A stretch of DNA of 64,000 nucleotides from Evansella vedderi (GCF_030813435.1 NZ_JAUSUG010000001.1:186001-250000); one strand, 5' to 3'. Counted from the first letter of the stretch, positions 35,534 to 45,039 are shown. Program-made: numbers and translations. The notes: generated from the sequence alone by a model not told the origin.

Positions 35534-36751
35534 TTAAGCTGTTTTCCCAACAAATGCTTTTTCTTTATTTTCTGATCGTTCCACCACGACAGAGCCTGTT
35601 GCGTCCCCTAGTACGTTCGTTGCCGTTCGGAACATGTCTAAAATACGGTCGATGGCTGCTACGAGGGCAACACCTTCAATTGGCAATCCGACGGAAGTTA
35701 ACACCATCGTTAACATAATCAACCCAGCTCCTGGAACACCGGCAGCCCCAATGGAGGCGAGCGTTGCCGTTAGCATTACAATACCAATGTCTAAGAACGA
35801 TAGGCTGTGTCCAAAGAATTGGGCGATGAAGATAACTGCAACCCCTTGGTAGATCGCGCCACCATCCATGTTGATCGTTGCACCTAATGGTAGAACAAAG
35901 CTGCTCGTTTCTTTAGAAACCCCTACGTTTTCTGTCGCATTTTTCATCGTGAGTGGTAAGGTTGCCGCACTACTGGATGTGGAGAAGGCAACCGCCGCTG
36001 CAGGCGCCATTCCTTTGAAAAACTGCAAAGGACTGATTTTTCCAAGTGTCTTCACAGCCAAGCTGTAAATCACCGCAACATGAAGAATACATGCGAGCGC
36101 TACTGCTAAAATAACCTTCATTAAAGGCATTAAGATGGCTAAACCGTAATCACCAACGATCGGAGCCATGATCCCGAATACCCCGATTGGAGCTAATTTC
36201 ATGATGGCTCCCGTGATGGTGAACATAATCGTGGAGAACCCGTCAAAAAAGGCTTGAACTGGCTTCGCTTTTTCCCCCACAACCGTAATGGCAATCCCAA
36301 CGGCTACGGCGAAAAAGATGATTTGTAAAATGTTTTGCTCCGCAAGAGCGGCGAATGGGTTGGTTGGAATAATGTTCAGTAATGTGGCGATCACGCCATC
36401 TGTTTCCCGAACTTCCACAGAACCTGCTTCAGGAACAGCAACATTTAAGCCCACTCCTGGTGAAAAAATAAATCCAGCTAGTAATCCAAGGGTTACTGCG
36501 AAAAATGTCGTTCCTAAAAAATAAAGAATGGATTTCGATCCTAATTTCGCTAGTTTTTTCGGATTCCCAAGGCTGGAAACCCCAGCAATAAGTGTCGCTA
36601 CGATTAATGGCCCGATAATGAACTGAATGAGTCGTAGGAATAAGTCCCCTAAAGGCTTTACTGCTGATATGGCGTTTGGAAAAAGAAGACCAAGTACAAT
36701 AGCTAAAGCGAATGCGATCAAAATTTGATTCAGCAAACTTAATTTTTTCAA
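35534..36751 (-). CDS. dicarboxylate/amino acid:cation symporter (DAACS family)
   Basis: About 405 residues with eight or more membrane segments. Family motifs are AFSTSSSAATLPLTMKNA (serine-rich re-entrant loop) and LPLGATINMDGGAIYQG, both in the substrate/ion site. Homologues carry glutamate, aspartate or C4-dicarboxylates with H+ or Na+. TTG 36751 is preferred since GAGGATGA precedes it; an in-frame GTG lies 15 bases upstream. Single-gene unit. Confidence 0.92.
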   Translation of the reverse strand: MKKLSLLNQILIAFALAIVLGLLFPNAISAVKPLGDLFLRLIQFIIGPLIVATLIAGVSSLGNPKKLAKLGSKSILYFLGTTFFAVTLGLLAGFIFSPGVGLNVAVPEAGSVEVRETDGVIATLLNIIPTNPFAALAEQNILQIIFFAVAVGIAITVVGEKAKPVQAFFDGFSTIMFTITGAIMKLAPIGVFGIMAPIVGDYGLAILMPLMKVILAVALACILHVAVIYSLAVKTLGKISPLQFFKGMAPAAAVAFSTSSSAATLPLTMKNATENVGVSKETSSFVLPLGATINMDGGAIYQGVAVIFIAQFFGHSLSFLDIGIVMLTATLASIGAAGVPGAGLIMLTMVLTSVGLPIEGVALVAAIDRILDMFRTATNVLGDATGSVVVERSENKEKAFVGKTA

Positions 36752-36828
36752 GCAAATCATCCTCACTGTTTTAATAGTTAGTCTGTTTTCTAAATAATGT
36801 TGTTTTTAAACTATTATGATATGGCTTG

Positions 36829-36900
36829 GATACACTACAGGCGGACGCTTTCCGCTGCTCCAAGCCTATCGCGAAAAAACAACAAAGTTTATGAAAACAG
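36829..36900. repeat. Bacillus-type repeat fragment
   Basis: Contains TACAGGCGGACGCTTTCCGC, a typical motif of dispersed Bacillus intergenic repeats, between the symporter and threonine synthase genes. Confidence 0.45.
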
Positions 36901-36907
36901 CAAATGG

Positions 36908-38116
36908 TTATATAGTGGCATCCTTTGGAAGGATTGGTGCTTCTTCTTGTACGGTTTCGGGATATTTAATTCCCATTCCTGTGTTTAGGCAAAGGACGCG
37001 GTCTTCTGACTTGAGCCAGCCTTGTTCCTTTAACTTGCGAACGGCTGCAAAGGTAGCGGCACCTTCTGGACAAATAAATGCACCTTCCTTTTGCGCAACA
37101 AGCTGTTGCTCTTTAAGAAGATCCTCGTCACTAATGGCAATCGCGTAGCCTTCTGTTTCATAGATTGCCTCTAATACTAGGAAATCACCAAGGGCTTTCG
37201 GTACGTTAATGCCAAATGCTTTCGTTTTTGAATCTGGCCAAAAATCAGAAGCTGCTTTTTTCTCTTGGAACGCTTTCACAATGGGTGCGCATTCCTCTGC
37301 TTGAACAGCAACGAGTTTCGGCAATTTGCCTTTTTCAATCCAACCGAGGGCCATTAACTCTTTCAAAGCTTTGAAGATTCCGATAATTCCAACGCCACCA
37401 CCAGTAGGGTAGAGGATCACATCGGGAACCTCCCAATTTAACTGTTCACAAATTTCTAAGCCCATCGTTTTCTTTCCTTCAATTCGATACGGCTCCTTTA
37501 ACGTGGATGCCTCGAACCATCCATGCTTATGGGCAGACTGTCCAACGATTTTCCCAGCATCACTGATTACTCCATCCACAAGATGAAGGTCTGCACCAGA
37601 TATATAGACTTCTTTTCTCGTAATAAGTGGTGCATCGATCGGCATGATAATATGAGACTTCATTCCTGCTCGTGTAGCGTAAAGGGCCCAAGCAGCACCT
37701 GCATTTCCATTCGTTGGCATCGCTATCTCCTTAATGCCAACTTCCTTTGCCTTCGAAACACCAACAGCGGAACCGCGAGCCTTAAAGGAACCAGTTGGAA
37801 GGAGCCCCTCATCCTTCATCCAAACCGTTGTCACATCATATTCCTTTTCCAATACTGGCATATGTAAAAGTGGAGTCATTCCCTCACCTAAAGAAACGAC
37901 ATTCTCTTCCTTTGTTACCGGAAGAAGCTCATGATAACGCCAAAGGGTAGGGGCTCTACCAATCAAATCTTCTTTTTTCAGGTTGTTTTTCAGGTCGTCC
38001 AAATCATAGTTCACTAGAAGAGGGGAGCCACACTCACACAAATTATTCTTCTCCTCATGAGAATACGTATTCTCACACTTAGGACAATAAAGATGATCAA
38101 TATAACTGTACTTCAT
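36908..38116 (-). CDS. thrC: threonine synthase
   Basis: About 402 residues from ATG 38116, which follows AGAAAGG; an in-frame ATG 105 bases upstream lies in repeat DNA. The N-terminus has a zinc-ribbon-like pair CPKCENTY and CECG, as in the longer threonine synthase class. The PLP lysine is in PTGSFKARG, the phosphate loop in YPTGGGVGIIG. It converts O-phosphohomoserine to threonine. hom and thrB are not adjacent, so threonine synthesis is split or this is a second copy. Confidence 0.88.
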   Translation of the reverse strand: MKYSYIDHLYCPKCENTYSHEEKNNLCECGSPLLVNYDLDDLKNNLKKEDLIGRAPTLWRYHELLPVTKEENVVSLGEGMTPLLHMPVLEKEYDVTTVWMKDEGLLPTGSFKARGSAVGVSKAKEVGIKEIAMPTNGNAGAAWALYATRAGMKSHIIMPIDAPLITRKEVYISGADLHLVDGVISDAGKIVGQSAHKHGWFEASTLKEPYRIEGKKTMGLEICEQLNWEVPDVILYPTGGGVGIIGIFKALKELMALGWIEKGKLPKLVAVQAEECAPIVKAFQEKKAASDFWPDSKTKAFGINVPKALGDFLVLEAIYETEGYAIAISDEDLLKEQQLVAQKEGAFICPEGAATFAAVRKLKEQGWLKSEDRVLCLNTGMGIKYPETVQEEAPILPKDATI

Positions 38117-38324
38117 AACCAACATCCTTTCTTGGCGCCTGTCACCACTCAGGTTTTTTCGAAATCGTTGCATGGGGGCTTCACTAATATAAGAGAATAA
38201 CCGTCCCCATGTGTCAACCATATGTCCAAGCTAATCCGCTTCCCTATAATATAATAAATCATATCAGTTTACTTGGTTTAAATTTATATGGAAAATTATA
38301 GTTTGTCAAGAAGAATTAAGAGAC
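38117..38324. other. upstream region of threonine synthase with repeat motif
   Basis: GGCGCCTGTCACCACTCAGG at 38134-38153 is a member of the GGTGCCTGTCACC family and sits directly before the RBS; CCGTCCCCATGTGTC follows near 38202. The remainder is A/T rich. Confidence 0.5.
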
Positions 38325-38495
38325 AGTTACTACTCGAGTAATGCTCCTATTGGGATTGCCAGTAACCAAGCCGATGTGATGCATTGGTTTATGCGACATG
38401 GGGAGAGTATGGATTCCTTCAGGGCAGCGGTGAAATGGAAGGTGGAAGTAAGGGCTCCAACTCCGGTATGGAAGGTAGGGGATTTTTGGAGATAG
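38325..38495 (+). pseudogene. gene remnant, possibly from a lysin-like protein
   Basis: An open stretch without a start reads APIGIASNQADVMHWFMRHG then MDSFRAAV and stops at 38493-38495. The motif reminds me of C-terminal parts of phage-type peptidoglycan hydrolases, but I cannot place it firmly. It is flanked by repeat DNA and is probably a decayed fragment. Confidence 0.35.
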
Positions 38496-38529
38496 CTGTC
38501 TTATATTCTAACATTTAATAGCGGAACAA

Positions 38530-38720
38530 AAGAGCAAGGCGCCCGCCATCAACGACACTCTTATGTGCGACGAGTAAACGCTGGAGCACTCTTTACCTGT
38601 GCCGAGTAACCACAGGCACATTTGACTCGGCCAATGAAGCTTGAAGCAAGACAACTTGCAGTTTACTCAGTGAAGTTTTGCTCGTCGCTGAAACTAGGCG
38701 ATTTTCCAGCCACAGCTATC
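38530..38720. repeat. Bacillus-type dispersed repeat
   Basis: Contains GCGACGAGTAAACGCTGGAGC, ACTCGGCCAATGAAGCTTGA and TTTTGCTCGTCGCTGAAAC, motifs shared loosely with the blocks at 9710 and 59440 (CTCGTCGCTGGAG). No coding potential. Confidence 0.5.
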
Positions 38721-38753
38721 CACTTTCAAAAAAAATATAGTTTCTTAAACAAT

Positions 38754-38786
38754 GAAAAAAATTGCTCCTTCAAACGAAGGAGCAAT
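38754..38786 (-). terminator. terminator after the abgB-like remnant (minus strand)
   Basis: ATTGCTCCTT and AAGGAGCAAT form a perfect stem; on the minus strand a T run follows. It survives although the gene in front is broken. Confidence 0.8.
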
Positions 38787-38822
38787 TGCACCAAAATAGT
38801 AATAGATGTAATAACAAAAAGA

Positions 38823-39680
38823 CTACTTTGGTATCAACAGATTTTCCCTGGGGGAAGCTGGAATGACCCATTCATACTTTTGTCTTTCTGTTGTAATATA
38901 TTCTGGCCAACGGAAGTGGATTGGAGGCTCATATTCACATAATGGATCAATCCATTTTGATCCGTTAATTCCCCCTCCTGTCCTTTCTATAAATTCCTGT
39001 TTTGCTTTTTCTAACACATCCTTTTTTGTTAATAGATCAATAATTGTAAGTCCAACTGTACTAGAAGCACTAACTATCATTGGATCTATACATTCTCGTA
39101 TTCCTCCTAAAGTATTCATTACCCATGTTGGATAATGGAAACCTTCCGGAGCCTTTAATGCAGGCCTTCCGACATATAACCTAACAGTTGGAGCGTGCCA
39201 GCAGTACTCTGTATAGTCATCTGAGGTAAAGTGCTGTTGCCAGGAAGGAAGAGTAGTTCTTAACTTAGCTTCAGCTTCTTGTGGATGGATTACTGATTCA
39301 ATCTCCTCCAAAAATGGTTCTTTCATAGGTTCTAAACCTAGATTTTTTTGTATCTTCTGTGCAACCTTGATAGCTTCCTCATTAAACTTCGGAGCTCCAA
39401 CTTCTTTTAAGTTTTCGTAGGTAAGTTCAGCCATTGTATGGTTAGCTAATCCCATCCTTGATTTTGTAATCCAGTCACGTTTCCAACTACAATGAGCCGA
39501 TCTTGCTGCACTTTCCGCATTTTGATCAAGAACATGTAAAACCTGTTCTGCCATTTCAATAGTAGGGACACGAAGAAAATAATAAATCTGAGACATTTGG
39601 GAAGGAATATTATCTGCAGTAGCTTGCCCGGTGTTTAAAATTGTTTCATTCATGGACCAACCCATATTATTTGAAAGCAT
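38823..39680 (-). pseudogene. M20-family amidohydrolase (AbgB-like), N-terminally truncated
   Basis: A 285-residue reading frame that matches only the C-terminal 60% of AbgB-type aminobenzoyl-glutamate hydrolases (~480 residues). It starts within the dimerisation domain (ILNTGQATADNIPSQMSQ) and continues with SDDYTEYCWHAPTVRLYVGR and AKQEFIERTGGG. The N-terminal metal-binding half is absent; the frame is closed by a TAG three codons upstream of the ATG. The remaining DNA up to 39917 shows no homologous part. Probably a remnant. Confidence 0.8.
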
Positions 39681-39917
39681 ATGTTCCTAAACTACGGCCC
39701 ATGGTGACTGTCTCTATGAGTTTAAAGAATAGATGGACTTTTCCACCTATGAATTATTAGGCAAAGCCAAATAGGAATTACTTGAAAATTAAAAATTATT
39801 TACATATACTTAGTTTAGGCATTGAACGAACAAAGTGGAATGAAAAAATTGATTCCCATAATTTAGGGATCGCAGGGCTTCTTGTCATGATTAGTTAGAA
39901 TATGGAGGGTTGAAAAA

Positions 39918-40766
39918 ATGCAAAAGGTTGTAGTAACAGGTGGAAGTGGTTTGCTTGGTCCAGCGGTTATAAAAGAATTTTTAGAACATGGTTATGAAGT
40001 CATTAACGCAGATATTAAGTATCCAAAAGAAGCACTTTGCAGGACAGTCATAACAGACTTAACGAATCTGGGTGAAGTATATGGGGTATTAGCAGGTGCT
40101 GATGCAGTTGTTCATCTTGCAGCTATTCCGGTAGCATACTCACATCCTAATGAAGTAACCTTTCAAAATAATGTCATGTCCACTTATAACATTTTAGAAG
40201 CTGCAGGTAATTTAGGGATTAAAAAAGCGGTAATATCTTCAAGTGAGTCTTCCTATGGTATTTGTTTTTCAAAGCAAAATTTAAATCCTCAATATGTACC
40301 AATAGATGAGGATCACCCGCAATTGCCGGAAGAAAGTTATGGTTTATCTAAGATTGTAAATGAAAAAACAGCTGATATGATCCATCGCAGAACGGGGATG
40401 CAGGTAGTATCATTCCGATTGGGAAATGTCATATCTCCTGAAATGTATAAGAATTTTCCTGGATTTATCCATGATCCTGAACAGCGAAAAACCATTTTGT
40501 GGAGTTATATTGATACACGAGATGCAGCGACTGCTTATCGATTAGCCGTTGAGGCAGACGGACTTGGTTCTGTTGCCCTTAATATTGGGGCGGATGAAAC
40601 AAGTATGGATATTGAGAGTAAACAATTAATGGAAACATGCTTCCTTGATGTAAAAGACTTTAGAAAAGATTTATCAGGCTTCGACCCTCTGTTAAACAAT
40701 GAAAAGGCTAAGAAGCTCTTAAATTGGAAGCCTATTCACAAATGGAGAAATTATGTAAATCTATAA
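39918..40766 (+). CDS. NAD-dependent epimerase/dehydratase (extended SDR)
   Basis: A 282-residue protein with VVVTGGSGLLGPAVIKEFL at the N-terminus (TGxxGxxG cofactor site), VVHLAAIPV near residue 60, and the catalytic Tyr/Lys in ESYGLSKIV (~Y140, K144). Substrate is likely a sugar nucleotide or uronate-type compound but cannot be named. RBS GGAGGG is good. The next gene, an aldo-keto reductase, follows by 41 bases and may be co-transcribed. Confidence 0.88.
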   Translation: MQKVVVTGGSGLLGPAVIKEFLEHGYEVINADIKYPKEALCRTVITDLTNLGEVYGVLAGADAVVHLAAIPVAYSHPNEVTFQNNVMSTYNILEAAGNLGIKKAVISSSESSYGICFSKQNLNPQYVPIDEDHPQLPEESYGLSKIVNEKTADMIHRRTGMQVVSFRLGNVISPEMYKNFPGFIHDPEQRKTILWSYIDTRDAATAYRLAVEADGLGSVALNIGADETSMDIESKQLMETCFLDVKDFRKDLSGFDPLLNNEKAKKLLNWKPIHKWRNYVNL

Positions 40767-40807
40767 TTCTATTTTGATAAATTTTAATAAAAGGAGAGAC
40801 AAACAAA

Positions 40808-41644
40808 ATGGCTAATATACAAGATACAACCACATTACATAATGGTGTAAAAATGCCATGGCTGGGCTTTGGTGTTTTTAAGGTTAAAGATGGAGAGGAA
40901 GTTGTGAATTCAGTAAAGACGGCTCTTGAAGTTGGCTACAGAAGCATTGATACTGCCGCCATTTATGGAAATGAAGAAGGCGTCGGCAAAGCGATTACTG
41001 AATCCAATGTTCCTAGAGAAGAACTATTTATCACCACAAAAGTTTGGAACGCAAATCATGGCTATGAAGCTACTCTTGCAGCTTTTGATGTGAGTATGGA
41101 GAAGCTGGGTTTAGACTATTTAGACCTATATTTAATTCACTGGCCCCTTCCTTCTCAAGGCAAATATATAGAAACATGGAAAGCGCTTGAGAAGCTGTAT
41201 AAGGATGGACGTGTTCGCGCCATTGGTGTAAGTAATTTTAAAATTCATCACCTTGAAGAGATCATCGCAAACTGTGAAATTACCCCGATGGTCAATCAGG
41301 TTGAATATCATCCGCGATTTAATCAACGAGAATTACATGATTTTTGCAAAAAGCACGCCATCCAGCTTGAAGCATGGTCTCCATTAATGCAAGGAGGAAT
41401 GCTTAATGAACCAACCTTGATTGAAATTGCAAAAAAATACAATAAATCAACTGCCCAAATCATTATCCGCTGGGATATACAAACGGGAGTAGTGACGATT
41501 CCGAAGTCAGTAAAACCTCACCGTATTGCTGAAAATGCAGATGTATTTGATTTTGAAATTTCACAGGAGGATATGGACAAAATTAATGCTTTGAATAAGG
41601 ACCAACGTATGTTTGCGGATCCAGATGATTTTGATAGAGTATAG
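40808..41644 (+). CDS. aldo/keto reductase (glyoxal/methylglyoxal reductase type)
   Basis: A 278-residue TIM-barrel oxidoreductase. Catalytic tetrad is visible: Asp and Tyr in SIDTAAIYGNEEGVG, Lys in FITTKVWN and His in YLIHWPLP. TIPKSVKPHRIAENADVFDF near residue 235 forms the NADPH site. The sequence resembles Bacillus YvgN-type reductases, which detoxify glyoxal and methylglyoxal. Confidence 0.92.
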   Translation: MANIQDTTTLHNGVKMPWLGFGVFKVKDGEEVVNSVKTALEVGYRSIDTAAIYGNEEGVGKAITESNVPREELFITTKVWNANHGYEATLAAFDVSMEKLGLDYLDLYLIHWPLPSQGKYIETWKALEKLYKDGRVRAIGVSNFKIHHLEEIIANCEITPMVNQVEYHPRFNQRELHDFCKKHAIQLEAWSPLMQGGMLNEPTLIEIAKKYNKSTAQIIIRWDIQTGVVTIPKSVKPHRIAENADVFDFEISQEDMDKINALNKDQRMFADPDDFDRV

Positions 41645-41750
41645 GTTTAGTATATTTCCTTAAATATTCCCACATAGTCCCAAGTCATCTCTTTTTAGCT
41701 AACTCGTATCAAGGGGTAACGGTGATTACGGTCACTGAAATGTACCGCCA

Positions 41751-41809
41751 TTGAATTCCCCAGGGATGAGGTGAGGAGTATCGTGACTTCATTCTGCTGG
41801 GGGAATCAA
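41751..41809. repeat. long inverted repeat
   Basis: TTGAATTCCCCAG and CTGGGGGAATCAA pair around a 33-base loop, followed by TTTTAC. It may end the aldo-keto reductase transcript. The gap 41645-42003 holds this and the next terminator only. Confidence 0.5.
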
Positions 41810-41842
41810 TTTTACGTGTGAACATAATATACAAGAATAGAT

Positions 41843-41884
41843 AAAGGCACAACAAGCAGTGAAAATCCGCTAGTTGTGCCTTCT
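41843..41884. terminator. bidirectional terminator between akr and mrp
   Basis: AAAGGCACAAC-A-AGC pairs with GCT-A-GTTGTGCCTT; T-rich sequence on one side and an A run on the other. Confidence 0.75.
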
Positions 41885-42003
41885 TTCGCGTAAAACTTCC
41901 GATTGGCCTTTATAGAATCGCCTCTCGATTTTCCAGGCGCCTTTCGCTTTTCCTGCTACCGTGAAACATTTCGTGTAACAAGAATTTTCCGGTGGTGGCA
42001 CCG

Positions 42004-43050
42004 TTACTCTGTTTTCCCAATAACCTTATCAGCCAATTCCAGGTATATCCTTCCGATTGGATGATTTTCGTCATAGATGGATGGGGCGAAGTTATCTTCA
42101 TCTATTTCTGGTTGTCCTAGTGGGATTTGGGCTAATACTTCACTGTTTAAATCTTGAGCCAGCTTATGTCCGCCACCTTTTCCAAAGATATACTCCTTTT
42201 CGCCGCTAATCTTATTTTCAAAATAAGCCATATTTTCTACGACCCCAAGTATTTCATGTTCGGTTCTAATTGCCATGGCACCTGCACGAGCAGCGACAAA
42301 TGCTGCAGTAGGATGAGGTGTCGTAACAACAATTTCTTTCGACGTTGGCAACATGTCGTGAACGTCAAGTGCCACATCTCCTGTTCCTGGTGGCAAGTCA
42401 AGGATGAGGTAATCTAGATCATCCCACTCCACCTCTGAGAAGAAGTTATTCAGCATTTTTCCAAGCATAGGTCCACGCCAAATAATTGGAGAATTATCGT
42501 GTACAAAGAAGCCCATAGAAATGACTTGTACACCAAACCTTTTGACAGGATAAATCCGCTGTCCAGAAACCTTTAACGATTCTTGAATTCCCATCATATC
42601 AGGCACACTGAAGCCGTAAATATCGGCATCAATGATTCCTACTTTCTTCCCTTTACGGGACAACGCAGTCGCAAGGTTTACGGATACAGTGGATTTTCCT
42701 ACTCCACCTTTTCCACTTGTAACAGCGATAAATGTGGTCTGATCTGTTTTTTCTAAAAGAGATTTTTTCTCTTCTGTAGCTTGTCCGCCATGTTTCTTTA
42801 ATTCTTCATCAGACATTTTTTCAAAACGAAGTCCTACAGATTCAGCACCTGCTCCCTTTATTGCATTTACTACTTGTTGCTGAAGGGCCATTTGCTCTCC
42901 TGACCCTGGCTGTGCAATTGTCAGCTTAAGACTAACCATATTCTCCTTAATCTTAAGTTCTTCAATGGCATCTAAGTCCACAAGGTTTTTCTTTAAGTGA
43001 GGCTCATTTACGCTCTTAAGGGCATTTAGTACTTGTTCTTCTGTAATCAT
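42004..43050 (-). CDS. Mrp/NBP35-family P-loop ATPase (SalA/ApbC-like)
   Basis: A 348-residue protein. Residues 1-80 are a DUF59/MIP18 domain; the ATPase follows with TSGKGGVGKSTVSVNLA and DLPPGTGD. ApbC-type iron-sulfur carriers have a C-terminal CxxC; here the position reads ENMAYFENKISGEKEYIFG with no cysteine, so cluster carriage like ApbC is doubtful and the protein may be closer to SalA. It opens the minus-strand set mrp, b-cytochrome-like gene, tatA, divergent from the fdh genes, which suggests a role in maturation of that enzyme. Confidence 0.88.
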   Translation of the reverse strand: MITEEQVLNALKSVNEPHLKKNLVDLDAIEELKIKENMVSLKLTIAQPGSGEQMALQQQVVNAIKGAGAESVGLRFEKMSDEELKKHGGQATEEKKSLLEKTDQTTFIAVTSGKGGVGKSTVSVNLATALSRKGKKVGIIDADIYGFSVPDMMGIQESLKVSGQRIYPVKRFGVQVISMGFFVHDNSPIIWRGPMLGKMLNNFFSEVEWDDLDYLILDLPPGTGDVALDVHDMLPTSKEIVVTTPHPTAAFVAARAGAMAIRTEHEILGVVENMAYFENKISGEKEYIFGKGGGHKLAQDLNSEVLAQIPLGQPEIDEDNFAPSIYDENHPIGRIYLELADKVIGKTE

Positions 43051-43087
43051 TAAAACACCGCCTTTTACGTTATCTACATTTCTATTA

Positions 43088-43657
43088 TTATATGAAAATA
43101 ATTACTAAGTGGATAGCTAACGAGAGTAGGAAAGTAACAGCAATCCAACGATGTACTTTTCTACTTAAAAATGGTGTAACCATTAAACCAATTCCATCAA
43201 TCGCTAAAATAAGTAATGTAACTAAAGCAACAAAACCAGAAACAATTAATGCGGAATTAAAAACACCAAAAGTCATATAAGGCATGTAGGCAAAACCATG
43301 AATAAAGGCTAACCCTAAACCAATCATACCTGTCATCATATGGAGTGGTTTAACCACTTTGATTGAATTGGAAAGGAACTGCTTAACATTGGAACTTAAG
43401 TGAAGCGACTGTCTTGTAATAACAAACCATAAAATGCCGTGAAGTGTCGTAATACTTATGAAGATGACGGATGCCCATCCCATCATTTTTCCATCAACCG
43501 TCCAGCTCGGACTAGGGATTGGCGATGTTAACCAGACGCCAATGGCAATTAGCAATAGTAACGTATATAACGCAATGCTGTTCCCATAATAATCAGCAAA
43601 ATGAACCAATTTCATGTACTTTGGCGGTCGTATATTTCTTTCATGATAATAATTCAT
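43088..43657 (-). CDS. cytochrome b-like membrane protein
   Basis: A 189-residue protein with about five membrane helices. Histidines sit at helix positions suited to b-haem ligation: TTLHGILWF, PLHMMTGMIGLGLAFIHGF and VHRWIAVTFLLSLAIHLV, the last with two His fourteen residues apart. No quinone motif is evident and the family was not recognised. Between mrp and tatA and divergent from the formate dehydrogenase operon, it may take part in electron transfer from that enzyme. The operon itself lacks the FdnI cytochrome. Confidence 0.6.
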   Translation of the reverse strand: MNYYHERNIRPPKYMKLVHFADYYGNSIALYTLLLLIAIGVWLTSPIPSPSWTVDGKMMGWASVIFISITTLHGILWFVITRQSLHLSSNVKQFLSNSIKVVKPLHMMTGMIGLGLAFIHGFAYMPYMTFGVFNSALIVSGFVALVTLLILAIDGIGLMVTPFLSRKVHRWIAVTFLLSLAIHLVIIFI

Positions 43658-43688
43658 CTATAACCACATCCTTTTCTATATCTTCCAA

Positions 43689-43901
43689 TTACAGATCTTT
43701 CTTATCTGATTGTGACTCTTCCTGACTATGCTTTTTTTCTACTTCTTCTTTCTCATCCATAATTCCATTTACAGATGACTTAAACTCTCTTAACGTCGTT
43801 CCAGCAGCCTTTCCTAGTTCAGGTAATTTCTTTGGGCCGAAAATAATTAACGCTATTACAATGATTAAAATAAGGCCTGGCACACCGATATTAGACAACA
43901 T
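43689..43901 (-). CDS. tatA: Tat translocase subunit TatA
   Basis: A 70-residue protein: a short N-terminal helix ([20 protein letters not shown]), the [10 protein letters not shown] hinge, an amphipathic helix ([13 protein letters not shown]) and a charged tail. TatA forms the export pore for folded proteins. It stands beside the operon of FdnG, which has a twin-arginine signal, so it is probably a dedicated component. No intact tatC is present; a broken tatC copy lies 26 kb away at 17326. Confidence 0.93.
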   Translation of the reverse strand: MLSNIGVPGLILIIVIALIIFGPKKLPELGKAAGTTLREFKSSVNGIMDEKEEVEKKHSQEESQSDKKDL

Positions 43902-44079
43902 ATTTCTCTACCCCCTAATTTATGTATGATAAACAAATAAAACCTTGAATTTCCAACGAGACCCTATTCAGAAAGTTACAAAATTTTGGTTTACTAAATA
44001 TAAAGATGGTGGTAATATACTTTTTGTAAGTGATATATAGTTTATTATATATGATTTTTCACAATTTAGACACATTTTT

Positions 44080-44093
44080 TTGAAAGCGCTTAA
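44080..44093 (+). promoter_or_regulatory. cre-like site upstream of fdhD
   Basis: TTGAAAGCGCTTAA matches the CcpA consensus (TGWAANCGNTNWCA) with one deviation. It lies 55 bases before the fdhD start in the divergent tatA-fdhD region and would link formate oxidation to carbon status. Confidence 0.4.
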
Positions 44094-44147
44094 TAAAAAT
44101 GTTTTTTTAATAAAGTTGTTTTCGCGAAATTTTGTTGCTTATAGCCT

Positions 44148-44933
44148 GTGGTGGATCCAAGCAAAAACATGTCATACAGTATGGGGGGAACTATGTTTAA
44201 TAAGACGTGCCCAGAAGAGTATCCGATAAATTTGTATATTAATTCTCGCAATCTATTAACTAGTCAATTAACGGAAGTTGATCTAGAAGATTGGGCTATT
44301 GGTTATATGTATGCGGAAGGAATAATAGAATCACCAAATGAGGTGAAGTCTATTTCCATTGATCCATACCGCGGTAATATTCACGTCAATCTAGATAATA
44401 AGATCGACATGGATACGTTTTTGCAAAAAAAGAAAACGATTACTGCTGGTTGTGGAAAAGGTGCCACATTCCGCTCTATGAAAGAAATGAGCAATTTTAA
44501 AAGAGTAAAAGAAGCTAGAAGCATCTCCACTGTATTTTTAAGACAGAAGATGAAAGAAATGTATAAGTTGACACCCCTTTATCATAAAACAGGAGGAATG
44601 CATGCTGCCTGTATTATTGATGAGCAAGGCGAAATGATTGTCAGAGAAGATATTGGCAGACATAACGCTGTTGACAAAGCCATTGGTGCCGCTCTTAAAA
44701 AAGGCTTAACAGGTAAAGAGTGCGTCATTATGACAACAGGCAGAATTTCGATGGAAATGTGTTCCAAAGTTGCTCGTTTTGGAATTGGGGTAGCCGCTTC
44801 TAGAACCGCTGCAACCAATCTAGCCGTAGCATTGGCGAAAGAGTTAAACGTTGATTTAGTTGGTTATGTTCGCGGTCAATCTGCTTATGTTTATACAGAT
44901 GGGAAGCGAATTCTAAAGTTAGTAAATGAGTAA
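44148..44933 (+). CDS. fdhD: FdhD, formate dehydrogenase sulfurtransferase
   Basis: A 261-residue protein with EEYPINLYINSRNLLTSQLT, DLEDWAIGYMYAEGII and GRHNAVDKAIGAAL, all FdhD landmarks. FdhD passes sulfur from IscS-type desulfurases to the molybdenum cofactor of formate dehydrogenase. The usual CxxC loop is reduced to one cysteine (TAGCGKGATF). The GTG start lacks an RBS; ATG 44193 follows GGGGGG and is the alternative. It directly precedes the fdnG gene, with 106 bases between. Confidence 0.92.
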   Translation: MVDPSKNMSYSMGGTMFNKTCPEEYPINLYINSRNLLTSQLTEVDLEDWAIGYMYAEGIIESPNEVKSISIDPYRGNIHVNLDNKIDMDTFLQKKKTITAGCGKGATFRSMKEMSNFKRVKEARSISTVFLRQKMKEMYKLTPLYHKTGGMHAACIIDEQGEMIVREDIGRHNAVDKAIGAALKKGLTGKECVIMTTGRISMEMCSKVARFGIGVAASRTAATNLAVALAKELNVDLVGYVRGQSAYVYTDGKRILKLVNE

Positions 44934-45039
44934 ATGTTACTTAAGAATGTTTACTCATTCTACCTTCTACTACCCAAATAGATTTTCTATTTAGGTATAT
45001 AAATTCCTATCTAATTTGATTAAAAAAGGGGGAAAGGCA

